This document shows, piece after piece, positions 15,183 through 22,733 of a DNA stretch of 26,969 bases. Position 1 is the stretch's first letter. The number at the start of each line of letters is the position of its first letter. Where the stretch lies: contig JACCYS010000242.1 in NCBI GenBank assembly GCA_013696365.1, forward strand, positions 1 through 26,969, written 5' to 3'. Source of the stretch: Nocardioidaceae bacterium. Its GTDB lineage: Bacteria > Actinomycetota > Actinomycetes > Propionibacteriales > Nocardioidaceae. The position numbers were made by a program, and so were the translations under genes. The notes below the pieces were generated by a model. The model saw only the letters and a list, made by a program, of their open reading frames with translations. It did not search any database and had not been told where the DNA came from.

Positions 15183-15586
15183 TCGACCCTCCTCTTGGGC
15201 GTCGCCGAGCTGGTGCTGGCAGCCTGCTGCTCGAAGCGCGCCACGGTGACGTCAACGGACGCCACCGACAGCCCGGTCAGGTTGCCCACCTCGCGGGTGA
15301 CCTCGGAACGGACGCCCCGGGCAACCTCGCCAGCGCCGTGTGGCCACAGCACTGCGATGTCCATGCTGAGCCGGACGGTGTCACCAGCGACGGTGCTGTC
15401 GGCGCGTGGATAGCTGCGCCCCACCACCTTGTCCAACCCGGAGGCCGTCTGGGTCACGCCCGGCACTCTCCCCGCGGCGAGCGTGGCCAATCGCTCGATG
15501 GCCTTGGCAACAATGTGCAGCTCGCCACGTCTCTCCGGAGCTGTGGGAGACGTCTCTGCTGGCGAGTCACTCACGACGCCGGCCAC
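15179..15586 (-). CDS. Asp23/Gls24 family envelope stress protein (third copy)
   Basis: This 135-residue protein holds an Asp23 domain over about residues 20-115: the LHIVAKAIERLATLAAGRVPGV helix, the VRLSMDIAVLWPHGAGEVARGVRSEVTREV strand-helix and a terminal VASVDVTVARFE strand. Asp23 proteins form membrane-associated clusters in envelope stress. The longest start (GTG, 15586) overlaps the upstream gene by 20 bases. An in-frame GTG at 15574, giving MSDSPAET, is equally natural and would leave an 8-base overlap. Its stop overlaps the DUF6286 start. Confidence 0.83.
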   Translation of the reverse strand: MAGVVSDSPAETSPTAPERRGELHIVAKAIERLATLAAGRVPGVTQTASGLDKVVGRSYPRADSTVAGDTVRLSMDIAVLWPHGAGEVARGVRSEVTREVGNLTGLSVASVDVTVARFEQQAASTSSATPKRRVE

Positions 15587-15749
15587 CCACCAGCGAGCTG
15601 AGGTCGATCTCGCCGTCGAACTGCCCGCCGAGCAGGTATCCGACGATTCCGAGAACCAGGGCGAGCAGGAAAGCGCTGAAACCGCCGACGGCTGCGGCGA
15701 TCCCCAGCAGCAGACCAGCGATCAAGCCGAGGGTTGAAGTGGTCATCAT
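15567..15749 (-). CDS. DUF2273-like small membrane protein
   Basis: This 60-residue protein has two short hydrophobic segments (about residues 7-25 and 28-43, GIVGYLLGGQFDGEID), followed by an acidic stretch and a basic end. That matches the small DUF2273 membrane peptides of Asp23/AmaP clusters. Two adjacent ATGs (15749 and 15746) follow AAGGAGAG; the second has the better spacing. It overlaps the next Asp23 gene, so the pair is co-translated. Confidence 0.72.
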   Translation of the reverse strand: MMTTSTLGLIAGLLLGIAAAVGGFSAFLLALVLGIVGYLLGGQFDGEIDLSSLVGGRRRE

Positions 15750-15820
15750 CTCTCCTTGCCGCCGACCCGATCAGGGACGGCTAAGTGAAAAATCGGACGT
15801 GGCCCGGTACCGCGCCGCAG

Positions 15821-16117
15821 TCACAGCTCGATGCTGCGCCGGGCCCCGGGAAATCCCCGCGGTAGTGCCGATCTGATCTTGCTGGCTCCAGCCTTACGCT
15901 GGCGCCGCAGGCGATAGCGCGCCCGCTTCAACGCCGAAGGTGCCGAATCGTCCGGCCGGCGGCGCCCATCATGCTGGCCGAACCTGGCATCAACCTGATT
16001 CAACAAGCGAATGAACTCATCCGGGTCACCACCCAGGTCAGGGTGATGCGTGCGCGCCACCCGACGACGGTGCGCAGCCCACTGCTCCCGTTGTCCGCCA
16101 GCTGGCCCGCCTGTCAT
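15821..16117 (-). CDS. Small J-domain-like (DnaJ-type) protein
   Basis: This 98-residue basic protein carries a J-domain core: AHRRRVARTHHPDLGGDPDEFIRLLNQV (about residues 15-42) contains the HPD tripeptide that stimulates Hsp70 ATPase, with the following Asp/Glu-rich loop and helix III. Helix I is short or absent, so it is a minimal J-domain. The C-terminal half is arginine/lysine-rich (ALKRARYRLRRQRKAG) and could touch nucleic acid or membrane. It overlaps the upstream Asp23 gene (ATGA), so it belongs to this operon. A function in recruiting DnaK to the Asp23 assembly is inference. Confidence 0.68.
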   Translation of the reverse strand: MTGGPAGGQREQWAAHRRRVARTHHPDLGGDPDEFIRLLNQVDARFGQHDGRRRPDDSAPSALKRARYRLRRQRKAGASKIRSALPRGFPGARRSIEL

Positions 16118-16482
16118 GCCTCGGTGGCCGGCCCATCCTCGATCGGACCGAGCACGTCTTGGATGACCACGTGCACTGTCCGACTGGCGACCGACGCCGC
16201 TGCGAGCCGAATCGCGTCCGCCAACGGGAGCAAATCCGAGCCCCAGTTGGCGGTGACGTGTACCTCCACCAGGTCGGCCCGCACCCGGACCCCAGCCACT
16301 CGGCGGCCGGGCAGGTAGGTCGCCACCTCACCGATGCGACCGGAGTGCATGGCGGCAACTCCGGGCACGGCAACGACTGCGGCAACGACGTCGTCAGCGA
16401 GCTCAGCCCCCGGGGCTGTGGGGTCTGACGCGGGCCCGTCCGCCGACGCCTGCGTCGGCTCGTTCGACGTTGACGCGGTCAC
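16114..16482 (-). CDS. Asp23-like protein (divergent copy)
   Basis: This 122-residue protein has a disordered Thr/Ser/Ala-rich N-terminus (1-28) followed by an Asp23-like domain (about 29-112). It opens with the helix VVAAVVAVPGVAAMHSG, then strand VRVRADLVEVHVTANWG, helix LLPLADAIRLAAASVASRT and a closing VHVVIQDVLGP strand. The sequence is more diverged than the copies at 15179 and 16479. It starts GTG overlapping the first Asp23 gene and ends overlapping the J-domain gene. Confidence 0.78.
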   Translation of the reverse strand: MTASTSNEPTQASADGPASDPTAPGAELADDVVAAVVAVPGVAAMHSGRIGEVATYLPGRRVAGVRVRADLVEVHVTANWGSDLLPLADAIRLAAASVASRTVHVVIQDVLGPIEDGPATEA

Positions 16483-16997
16483 TGGACGCGCGGCGGCGGC
16501 TGGTTGTCGGAGTCGTCGTCGTTCTTCGAGTCTTGGTTGTCCTCGGTCGGCAAGAACACATCGGCAACGGTCACGTTGACCTCGGCGACCTCGAGCCCCG
16601 TCATGCGCTCGACCGAACTGATCACGTTGCGTCGGATGCCGTCGGCCAAGTCAACGATGGATACGCCGTAGTCGGCGATGAGCTCGACGTCGACCGCGGC
16701 CTGTCGCTCGCCGACCTCAACCGACACGCCCTGGCTGTGGTTGGTGCGGCTGCCTGGGATGCGCTCCCGGATCGCTCCGACTGCCCGGGCAGCACCGCCA
16801 CCGATGGCGTGTACGCCAGACACATCGCGGGTGGCGATACCGGCGATCTTGGCGACGACGGAGTCGGCGATCGTCGTACGACCTTGCGAGGTGACCAACG
16901 CGTTGCCGGTGTCCGACGAAGACGACTCCGATGAGGACGACGACTGGCTGGTGCTCGAGGTTGTGCTGGGGTGCGTGCTGGGGGTCGTGCTGGTCAC
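16479..16997 (-). CDS. Asp23/Gls24 family protein with Ser/Thr-rich N-terminus (first copy)
   Basis: This 172-residue protein is the first gene of the leftward stress operon. Residues 1-31 are extremely Ser/Thr-rich (23 of 31). The Asp23 domain runs from about 36 to 150 (TIADSVVAKIAGIATRDVSGV, VDVELIADYGVSIVDLADGI, VEVAEVNVTVADVF-type strands), followed by an acidic/Asn-rich tail and PPPRVQ. It is the most canonical Asp23 domain in the window. The GTG start at 16997 is preceded by GGAAGGA. The divergent upstream region carries a CRP-like palindrome and a direct repeat. The Ser/Thr-rich head could be phosphorylated (inference). Confidence 0.87.
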   Translation of the reverse strand: MTSTTPSTHPSTTSSTSQSSSSSESSSSDTGNALVTSQGRTTIADSVVAKIAGIATRDVSGVHAIGGGAARAVGAIRERIPGSRTNHSQGVSVEVGERQAAVDVELIADYGVSIVDLADGIRRNVISSVERMTGLEVAEVNVTVADVFLPTEDNQDSKNDDDSDNQPPPRVQ

Positions 16998-17079
16998 GAG
17001 TGGTCCTTCCGTTGGGGGCGCAGCGCGCTACGCGCGGCCGCAGTGTGCAGACATAGACGTAGACGTCGGTGTGCCCGAT

Positions 17080-17099
17080 TCGTCACGTCTCGTCATGTG
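17080..17099. repeat. Tandem 10-base imperfect repeat in the divergent regulatory region
   Basis: TCGTCACGTC is followed immediately by TCGTCATGTG (8 of 10 bases shared). One-turn spacing puts both copies on the same helix face, as for a cooperative regulator. It is adjacent to a CRP-like palindrome. Confidence 0.4.
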
Positions 17100-17113
17100 T
17101 GATCCGGGTCACC
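17098..17113. promoter_or_regulatory. CRP/GlxR-like palindrome between the Asp23 operon and the ECF sigma gene
   Basis: TGTGATCCGGGTCACC fits the CRP/FNR-superfamily consensus TGTGA-N6-TCACA at 9 of 10 fixed positions. It is located midway in the 189-base divergent region, 100 bases before the Asp23 GTG and about 75 bases before the sigma GTG, so it could control both directions. Pattern evidence only. Confidence 0.45.
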
Positions 17114-17186
17114 TTATCGTGCGGATTATGCTGCGGGACGTTCAAGGGAGCGTTCGCCGATCCTGCCCCACTGATTGAGAGGTGCT

Positions 17187-17765
17187 GTGGAGGCCTTGGC
17201 ACGTGTGGGCGAGATGGCCAGTTTGCGTTCTGATGAGGTCCTGGCGCGGCGCAGTGGTCTCGGCGACCGTGTCGCGTTTGCCGAGTTGGTCGGGCGGCAT
17301 GGCGCGTCGCTGTATCGCTACGCCGTGCGGATGTTGGACGGGGACCACCACGCCGGTGAAGATGCGGTCCAAGAAGCCCTCACCAAAGCGTGGATTCACC
17401 TGGGCACCTTCCGCGGGGACTCAGCACTTAAGACGTGGTTGTTCCGGCTGGTGGCCAACGAGTGTCTGAGTGCCCGCCGCCGCCATCGCCCGCGACCGGT
17501 AGACGACCAGACGCTGACCGAGGTCCCGACTAACCAAGGCTCGGCACCTGAAGAGGTCACAGTGGCCACCGATCTGCGTAGGGCGCTGGATGTGGCACTG
17601 GTCGAACTGCCCTGGCGGCAGCGCGCGAGTTGGATGCTGCGCGAGGTCGAACAGCTCTCCTACGCCGAGATTGCCGAGGTGCTGCAAACAAGCCCCGCAG
17701 TCGTCCGTGGGCAGCTGCACCGAGCACGTGCCAATCTCGCGGACAGAATGGAGCAGTGGCGATGA
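17187..17765 (+). CDS. ECF-family RNA polymerase sigma factor (Asp23-linked)
   Basis: This sigma-70 family protein of about 192 residues has region 2 at about 24-90 (YRYAVRMLDGDHHAGEDAVQ, then the FRGDSALKTWLFRLVANECL segment) and region 4 at about 125-185 (VELPWRQRASWMLREVEQLSY followed by the AEIAEVLQTSPAVVRGQLHRAR helix-turn-helix). The GTG at 17187 was chosen because GAGAGG lies 4 bases upstream; a TTG at 17175 or ATG at 17214 are alternatives. Its stop overlaps the start of an Asp23-like gene, where an anti-sigma gene would usually be, and it diverges from the Asp23 operon. The Asp23 operon is its likely target. Confidence 0.89.
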   Translation: MEALARVGEMASLRSDEVLARRSGLGDRVAFAELVGRHGASLYRYAVRMLDGDHHAGEDAVQEALTKAWIHLGTFRGDSALKTWLFRLVANECLSARRRHRPRPVDDQTLTEVPTNQGSAPEEVTVATDLRRALDVALVELPWRQRASWMLREVEQLSYAEIAEVLQTSPAVVRGQLHRARANLADRMEQWR

Positions 17766-18316
17766 CCACGGACTGGTCGAGCGGCGCCAACACTGCTGCC
17801 AGCACCCCTGCCCCCGTTTCACGCGATGCAGCGGTGCTCCGCAGCGCTGCCGGTCGACTCCGGGAACACGTCGACGAGCGCTGGGTGGAGGTCGCTGATC
17901 TCGTGTTCTCTCGGGTGGTTACCGCGACCCGGCCCTCGCGGCCGCTGCATGCCGTGGCAAGTGGCGGGCCCTTTCATGTGACCGAGCAGGTGGTCGTGTC
18001 GTACCTGCGTGCCAGCATCGACCAGGTCGCCGACTGCGAGGTGCTACGGATCATCGTGCAGACGCGGTCGCCGGACCCCGATGGCAGCCAGGGGTCGGGA
18101 GCCGAGGTGTGTACCGGGGTGCTGGTTGAGCTCGCCGTGCGTTACGGCACGGTGCTGATCCCGCTTGCCGACACCGTGCGACGGGTCGCATCGGAGCGGA
18201 TCGCGCAACTGCTCGGCTCGGTGGCCTCCGAGGTCAGCGTCGCTGCCATGCACGTTCACTTGGCGGATGTGACGGTTGGCGACCCCAAAGTGGGTGCCGA
18301 CAGGCACGAACGCTGA
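17762..18316 (+). CDS. Asp23-like protein encoded in the anti-sigma position
   Basis: This 184-residue soluble protein is translationally coupled (ATGA) to the ECF sigma gene. Residues about 20-50 are helical, and about 60-85 (GGPFHVTEQVVVSYLRASID) look like the start of an Asp23-type fold. From about 115 the sequence VLVELAVRYGTVLIPLADTVRRV...VHLADVTV parallels the second half of the Asp23-like protein at 16114-16482. No TM segment, zinc motif or other standard anti-sigma signature is visible. It could be a fourth Asp23 subunit or an unusual regulator of the sigma factor; the domain call is from pattern similarity within the window. Confidence 0.68.
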   Translation: MTTDWSSGANTAASTPAPVSRDAAVLRSAAGRLREHVDERWVEVADLVFSRVVTATRPSRPLHAVASGGPFHVTEQVVVSYLRASIDQVADCEVLRIIVQTRSPDPDGSQGSGAEVCTGVLVELAVRYGTVLIPLADTVRRVASERIAQLLGSVASEVSVAAMHVHLADVTVGDPKVGADRHER

Positions 18317-18322
18317 CTGGGG

Positions 18323-18351
18323 TTGACAATGGCGCTCTCCGCGCGATCGCT
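18323..18351 (+). promoter_or_regulatory. Candidate promoter of the coiled-coil protein gene
   Basis: A perfect TTGACA (18323-18328) is followed after 17 bases by ATCGCT (18346-18351), a weak match to TANNNT. The spacing is ideal and the position is 48 bases before the ATG. The -10 is poor, so confidence is modest. Confidence 0.35.
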
Positions 18352-18398
18352 GGGCCGGGACGAAACGTGAGGTGCGGGGATGATGAGAGGAGTGCGAG

Positions 18399-18929
18399 AT
18401 GACAGACAGCAGTGAAAAGGGCACCGCCGAGAAGGTCAAGCGCCGTCAAGGAAAAGCCGACCACGCGGCCTCGACGCTGGAGACCCAGCAGGCCCGAACG
18501 GCCAAGATCGTCAAGGACCACGACGAGGCCAGCGACGCGCTAGAACGCGAGAAGGCTGCGCTGAAGGCCGCCCGCAAGGAGGCCAAGCAGCTCGGCAAGA
18601 AGGTGGAAAAGCGCGAGAAGCTTGTCGAGTCGCTGCGCAAGGAGCGCAGCGCGGCGGAAAAGCAGTTGTCCCGCCACCGCGACGAGGCAGAGAAGCAACT
18701 GGCCAAGCTGGCCAAGGTGCAGGCAGAGGTGACCACCGAGGATGCCACCAGCGCCCTGGAGGACGGTGAGGCCAAGGCGGCGGTGCGGACGGTCAAGGCC
18801 ACCAGCTCACGGTCTGCTGCAGCCAAGACGGCTGCGAAGAAGACAACCGCCAGGAAGGCACCCGCTAAACGCGCACCCGCAAAGAAGACCAGCGCGCGGA
18901 AGACTGCTAGCGCTGGCGGAACCTCGTAG
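18399..18929 (+). CDS. Coiled-coil protein with histone-H1-like Lys/Ala tail
   Basis: This 176-residue, highly charged protein has a long predicted coiled coil over about residues 10-112, rich in Glu, Lys, Arg and Ala with heptad-like Leu and Ala positions. An acidic hinge (113-127) follows, then a Ser/Thr/Ala/Pro/Lys-rich tail (about 130-172) with repeated KKTTARKAPAKRAPAKK-type units. Such tails occur in histone H1-like and HupB-type nucleoid proteins and suggest non-specific DNA binding. No known domain is recognised and the function is not assigned. The start is supported by GAGAGGAG just upstream. It is located between the sigma/Asp23 pair and the olefin genes and seems to be transcribed on its own. 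Confidence 0.8.
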   Translation: MTDSSEKGTAEKVKRRQGKADHAASTLETQQARTAKIVKDHDEASDALEREKAALKAARKEAKQLGKKVEKREKLVESLRKERSAAEKQLSRHRDEAEKQLAKLAKVQAEVTTEDATSALEDGEAKAAVRTVKATSSRSAAAKTAAKKTTARKAPAKRAPAKKTSARKTASAGGTS

Positions 18930-19071
18930 CAGAAGCGCTGGGCCGGGGCATGGTCCGCAAGGTCGTAGACTCACCCGACGGCGGTACGAAACGTGTGCCC
19001 CGCTTTTCGCCATCGGGCCTGCCGCGGAGACGGGCAGCTGGGTCAACGAGACCGCCCACGAAAGGAAGTGC

Positions 19072-20097
19072 ATGTCCGGCAAGAGGATCTATCGCTCGTC
19101 CAACACCAGCATCTTGTCGGTCGAAGCGGTGGACGCGCCCCGCATCGTCACGTCCGAGGAGTTTGACGTCGAGCTGAGCGCGACCTACGAACGGGTCGGC
19201 TTGCGGCCAGGCATGCTGGAGAGCCTTGTCGGCATCCGCGAGCGTCGCTGGTGGGCAGACGAGGTCACGTTCGCAGATGGTGCCGCGATGGCCGGTGCCA
19301 AGGCCATCGCAGAGTCTGGTGTGGACGCCGCCCAGATCGGGCTGCTGGTGAACACCTCGGTGAGCCGGGCGCACCTGGAGCCGTCCACCGCAGTAGCGGT
19401 GCACAACGCTTTGGGGTTGCCCGACACCTGCCAGAACTTCGACGTCGCCAACGCCTGTCTCGGTTTCGTCAACGGCATGCAGATCGCCGCAGCCATGATC
19501 GAGTGTGGTCAGATCGACTACGCGTTGATCGTGAACGGTGAGGACGCTCGCGCCGTCCAGGAGCACACGCTCAAACGGCTGACGGGGCCTGACGTGACCG
19601 CCAACCAGGTGATGGACGAGTTCGCCACCCTCACCCTGGGGTCGGGCGCGGCAGCGATGGTCCTGGGTCGCGCCGACCTGCACCCCGAGGGGCACCGCAT
19701 CATCGGCGGTGCCACCCGCGCGAGCAGTTCGCACCACGAGTTGTGTGTGGGCGACATCGAGCACATGCGCACCAACGCGCGCGGCCTGCTCGAGGCCGGT
19801 CTCGAGCTGACCGCGAAGCTGTGGGCAGACGCAGCAGGTGAGTTCGCCTGGGCCGAGGGGATGGACCGCTATGTGATCCATCAGGTCTCTCAGGTGCACA
19901 CCAGCGGCATGACCACGGCGCTGGGCATCGATGAGTCCCGAGTGCCGCTTACGTTCCCCATGTACGGCAACATCGGGCCGGCATCGGTGCCATACACGTT
20001 GGCCAAGGAAGCTCAGGACCTGGAGCCGGGTGACCGGGTGCTGTTGATGGGCATCGGTTCGGGGCTGAACGCCTCGTTCACCGAGCTCTGCTGGTGA
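19072..20097 (+). CDS. oleA: OleA, acyl-CoA condensing enzyme for olefin synthesis
   Basis: This 341-residue thiolase-superfamily enzyme joins two fatty acyl-CoAs head to head to give a 2-alkyl-3-oxo acid. The catalytic Cys is C129 in DVANACLGF. The His of the triad is H270 in IHQVSQVH and the Asn is N300 in MYGNIGPAS. E103 in HLEPSTA lies where OleA carries the Glu that acts as base across the dimer interface. Length and motifs separate it from FabH and from chalcone-type synthases. The ATG follows AAAGGAAG. Its stop overlaps the oleBC start, so the three ole genes form one operon. The enzyme should work in the cytoplasm in the Ole complex. Confidence 0.93.
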   Translation: MSGKRIYRSSNTSILSVEAVDAPRIVTSEEFDVELSATYERVGLRPGMLESLVGIRERRWWADEVTFADGAAMAGAKAIAESGVDAAQIGLLVNTSVSRAHLEPSTAVAVHNALGLPDTCQNFDVANACLGFVNGMQIAAAMIECGQIDYALIVNGEDARAVQEHTLKRLTGPDVTANQVMDEFATLTLGSGAAAMVLGRADLHPEGHRIIGGATRASSSHHELCVGDIEHMRTNARGLLEAGLELTAKLWADAAGEFAWAEGMDRYVIHQVSQVHTSGMTTALGIDESRVPLTFPMYGNIGPASVPYTLAKEAQDLEPGDRVLLMGIGSGLNASFTELCW

Positions 20098-22733
20098 TCG
20101 ACGGCGCCTCGTCGCCGCCTGCAGACCTGCCCGGACTCGAGCCGGCCTGGTCGAGACTCGTCAGCGTCGCCGACACCAGCGGGCGTGCGCACATCTGGCA
20201 TCTGCTGGACAGCTGGTCGGGTCGACTGCCCTCGGACAGCCGGCAGCCGACGGTGACCGTGCTGTGCGTGCACGGCAACCCCACCTGGTCGTACCTGTGG
20301 CGTGGGCTGTTGGCGACCGCCCCCCGAGACTGGCGGGTGGTGGCGCCGGACCAGTTGGGCATGGGCTATTCCGAACACCCCGATGGGGCCCGGACGCTCG
20401 ACGAGCGGGTGCGCGATCTTGATGCGCTCACCGCGACTCTTGGTATCACCGGGCCGGTCGTCACAGTGGCGCACGACTGGGGAGGCCCGATCTCGTTGGG
20501 CTGGGCCGCCGAGCATCGCGACCAGCTGTGCGGCGTTGTGCTCACCAACACCGCCGTGCACCAGCCAGCGAACACGCGCGGTCCAGCGGTGATCCGGCTA
20601 GCGCACCTGCCGGGGGTGCGTCAGACGGTGTGTGCACGCACGTCGATGTTCGTCCGGGGCACCACCGCGCTGTCGCGCCCGGCGTTGCCCGGCGAGGTGC
20701 GCGCCGCGTTCGCAGCGCCGTACGCGCATCCACGTCGGCGCCAGGCGGTGGCCGACTTTGTGGCAGACATCCCGTTCGGTGCTCGGCACCCCAGCCACCT
20801 GCGGCTGCAGCAGATCGCCAAAGCCACCTGCGAGCTTGAGGTGCCCGCCCTGTTGCTGTGGGGCCCCCGGGACCTCGTCTTCGGTCAGCCCTATCTGGAC
20901 GATCTGCAGCAGCGAATGCCGCAAGCCCAGGTGCACCGTTATGAGCAGGCATCGCATTTGGTTCCCGAGGACGCCCCGCACTATGCCGCCGACGTCACCC
21001 AATGGATCGCTGATCTCGATGCCTTTGGCGGCGAGGCGCCGGCGCCGCGTGCCAACACCAACGGCACGGCCACCGGCGCCAGGACGTTGTGGCAGCAGCT
21101 GGAGGCGCGAGCAGAGGACGCCTCAGCCGCGGTGGTGGAGGTCGGTGGCCAGACGGCGACCTGGGCGAATCTCGCCCGTCAAGTGCGTGATGTCGCCGCC
21201 GGGCTGGTCGCAGCCGGGGTACGGCCAGGTGATCGGGTGGCGCTGCTGGTGCCACCCTCGGTTGACCTGACGACGGCGGTCTATGCCGTGTGGCGAGCTG
21301 GCGGGGTAGTGGTGATTGCCGACAAGGGTCTCGGGCTGCGCGGGATGGGGCGAGCACTGCGCGGAGCGCGCGTCGCGCACGTGATCGGCACAGCTCAGGG
21401 ATTGGCTGCTGCGCGGGTGATGAGACTGCCCGGCACCCGGATCGTGGCCGGCGACGGTGTGTTGGCTGGCATCGGGGGCGTGGGTCGCACTGCTGCTTGG
21501 CCGATCGTCAGCAAGTACCGCCACGACAAGTACCGCCACGAGCCGGGCACAGTGACGATGTCCGGGCTTGCCCGCCGCGGCCGTTCCTCGCTTACGCCAC
21601 CCCCGCCCGTCGGTGACGACGAATGCGCGGTGGTGTTCACCTCCGGGGCGACCGGGCCCGCCAAGGGCGTGGTGTATCGCCACCGGCAGGTGGCGGCCCA
21701 GTTGGATCTGATCGCGGCCACCTACACTCTCCGGCCCGATGACCGGATCGTGGCAGCGTTCGCACCGTTCGCGCTGTACGGGCCGGGCCTCGGAATCGCC
21801 TCCGCGGTGCCCGACATCGATGTCACCGCGCCCGCCAGCCTCACCGCAGCGGCATTGGCCGACGCCGTCGAGGCAGTCGACGCCACGGTCGTGTTCGCCT
21901 CCCCGGCGGCGCTGCGCAGCGTGCATGCCAGCGCCGGCGAGCTGTCTGCATCGCAGCGACAGTCGTTGCAACGGGTGCGGTTGCTGATGTCGGCTGGCGG
22001 CCCAGTGCCCGCCCCTCTGCTGCGCTCACTGCAAGAGGTGCTGCCCGCGGCCGAGGCGCACACGCCGTACGGCATGACCGAGGCGTTGCCTGTCACCGAC
22101 ATCAGCCTGGTCGAGATCGAGGCTGCGGGCACCGGAAACGGGGTCTGTGTGGGGTGGCCCCTGCCTAGCGTCGAGGTTGCGGTGAGCAGCGTGTCGGAGG
22201 CGGACGACGGGGATCTGACCACAGCACCAGATGTCACCGGGGAGATCTGCGTACGAGCCGCGCATGTCAAGGACCGCTACGACTCACTGTGGGCGACCGA
22301 GCGAGCCAGCGGGCGCAATCGGGGCTGGCACCGCACCGGCGACGTCGGCCACCTGGACGCCGACGGCCGGCTCTGGGTCGAGGGACGGTTGCAACACGTG
22401 CTCCGCACGGCCGCGGGCGTCCTCACCCCCGTCGGGCTGGAGCAGCGCGTCGAGGCAACGGCCCCCGTGCGAGCTGCCGCCGCGGTCGGGGTGGGCCCCG
22501 CAGGCGCCCAACAGGTCGTCGTCGTGGTCGTGCCGGCAGAGGGTTTGCGGCGACGCTCGTCGCCGCTGGCCACCCCGGCGCTTGCCGACACGGTGCGGCG
22601 CGCTGCCGGGGTGCCATTGGCCGCCGTACTGGTGGTGTCGGAGCTGCCGGTCGACCTTCGGCATGCCTCCAAGGTCGACCGGGGAACGATCGCTCGCTGG
22701 GCCGGACGCGTGCTTGCCGGTCGCCCGTCGTGA
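20094..22733 (+). CDS. oleBC: OleBC fusion: beta-lactone decarboxylase and beta-lactone synthetase
   Basis: This 879-residue two-enzyme fusion begins with OleB (about residues 20-310), a haloalkane-dehalogenase-type alpha/beta hydrolase with HGNP at 60-63, nucleophile D128 in AHDWGG and His H288 in EQASHL. It removes CO2 from a beta-lactone to give the cis-olefin. A linker (about 312-330) leads to OleC (331-879), an AMP-forming ligase fold with the TSGATGPAKG ATP loop at 516-525, YGMTE at 659-663, the WHRTGDVGHLD motif and K860 near the C-terminus. It converts the beta-hydroxy acid to the beta-lactone. Such fusions are known in actinobacteria (Micrococcus, Kocuria). GTG start and TGA stop both overlap their neighbours. 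A 15-base tandem duplication lies in the OleC half. Confidence 0.92.
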   Translation: MIDGASSPPADLPGLEPAWSRLVSVADTSGRAHIWHLLDSWSGRLPSDSRQPTVTVLCVHGNPTWSYLWRGLLATAPRDWRVVAPDQLGMGYSEHPDGARTLDERVRDLDALTATLGITGPVVTVAHDWGGPISLGWAAEHRDQLCGVVLTNTAVHQPANTRGPAVIRLAHLPGVRQTVCARTSMFVRGTTALSRPALPGEVRAAFAAPYAHPRRRQAVADFVADIPFGARHPSHLRLQQIAKATCELEVPALLLWGPRDLVFGQPYLDDLQQRMPQAQVHRYEQASHLVPEDAPHYAADVTQWIADLDAFGGEAPAPRANTNGTATGARTLWQQLEARAEDASAAVVEVGGQTATWANLARQVRDVAAGLVAAGVRPGDRVALLVPPSVDLTTAVYAVWRAGGVVVIADKGLGLRGMGRALRGARVAHVIGTAQGLAAARVMRLPGTRIVAGDGVLAGIGGVGRTAAWPIVSKYRHDKYRHEPGTVTMSGLARRGRSSLTPPPPVGDDECAVVFTSGATGPAKGVVYRHRQVAAQLDLIAATYTLRPDDRIVAAFAPFALYGPGLGIASAVPDIDVTAPASLTAAALADAVEAVDATVVFASPAALRSVHASAGELSASQRQSLQRVRLLMSAGGPVPAPLLRSLQEVLPAAEAHTPYGMTEALPVTDISLVEIEAAGTGNGVCVGWPLPSVEVAVSSVSEADDGDLTTAPDVTGEICVRAAHVKDRYDSLWATERASGRNRGWHRTGDVGHLDADGRLWVEGRLQHVLRTAAGVLTPVGLEQRVEATAPVRAAAAVGVGPAGAQQVVVVVVPAEGLRRRSSPLATPALADTVRRAAGVPLAAVLVVSELPVDLRHASKVDRGTIARWAGRVLAGRPS
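21513..21542 (+). repeat. In-frame tandem 15-base duplication in oleBC
   Basis: Two copies of AAGTACCGCCACGA plus one base (C, then G) encode KYRHD-KYRHE at residues 474-483, in the segment before the OleC ATP loop. The copies differ only in the last base. The frame is kept, so it is a recent slippage-type insertion or a tolerated loop. Confidence 0.85.
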
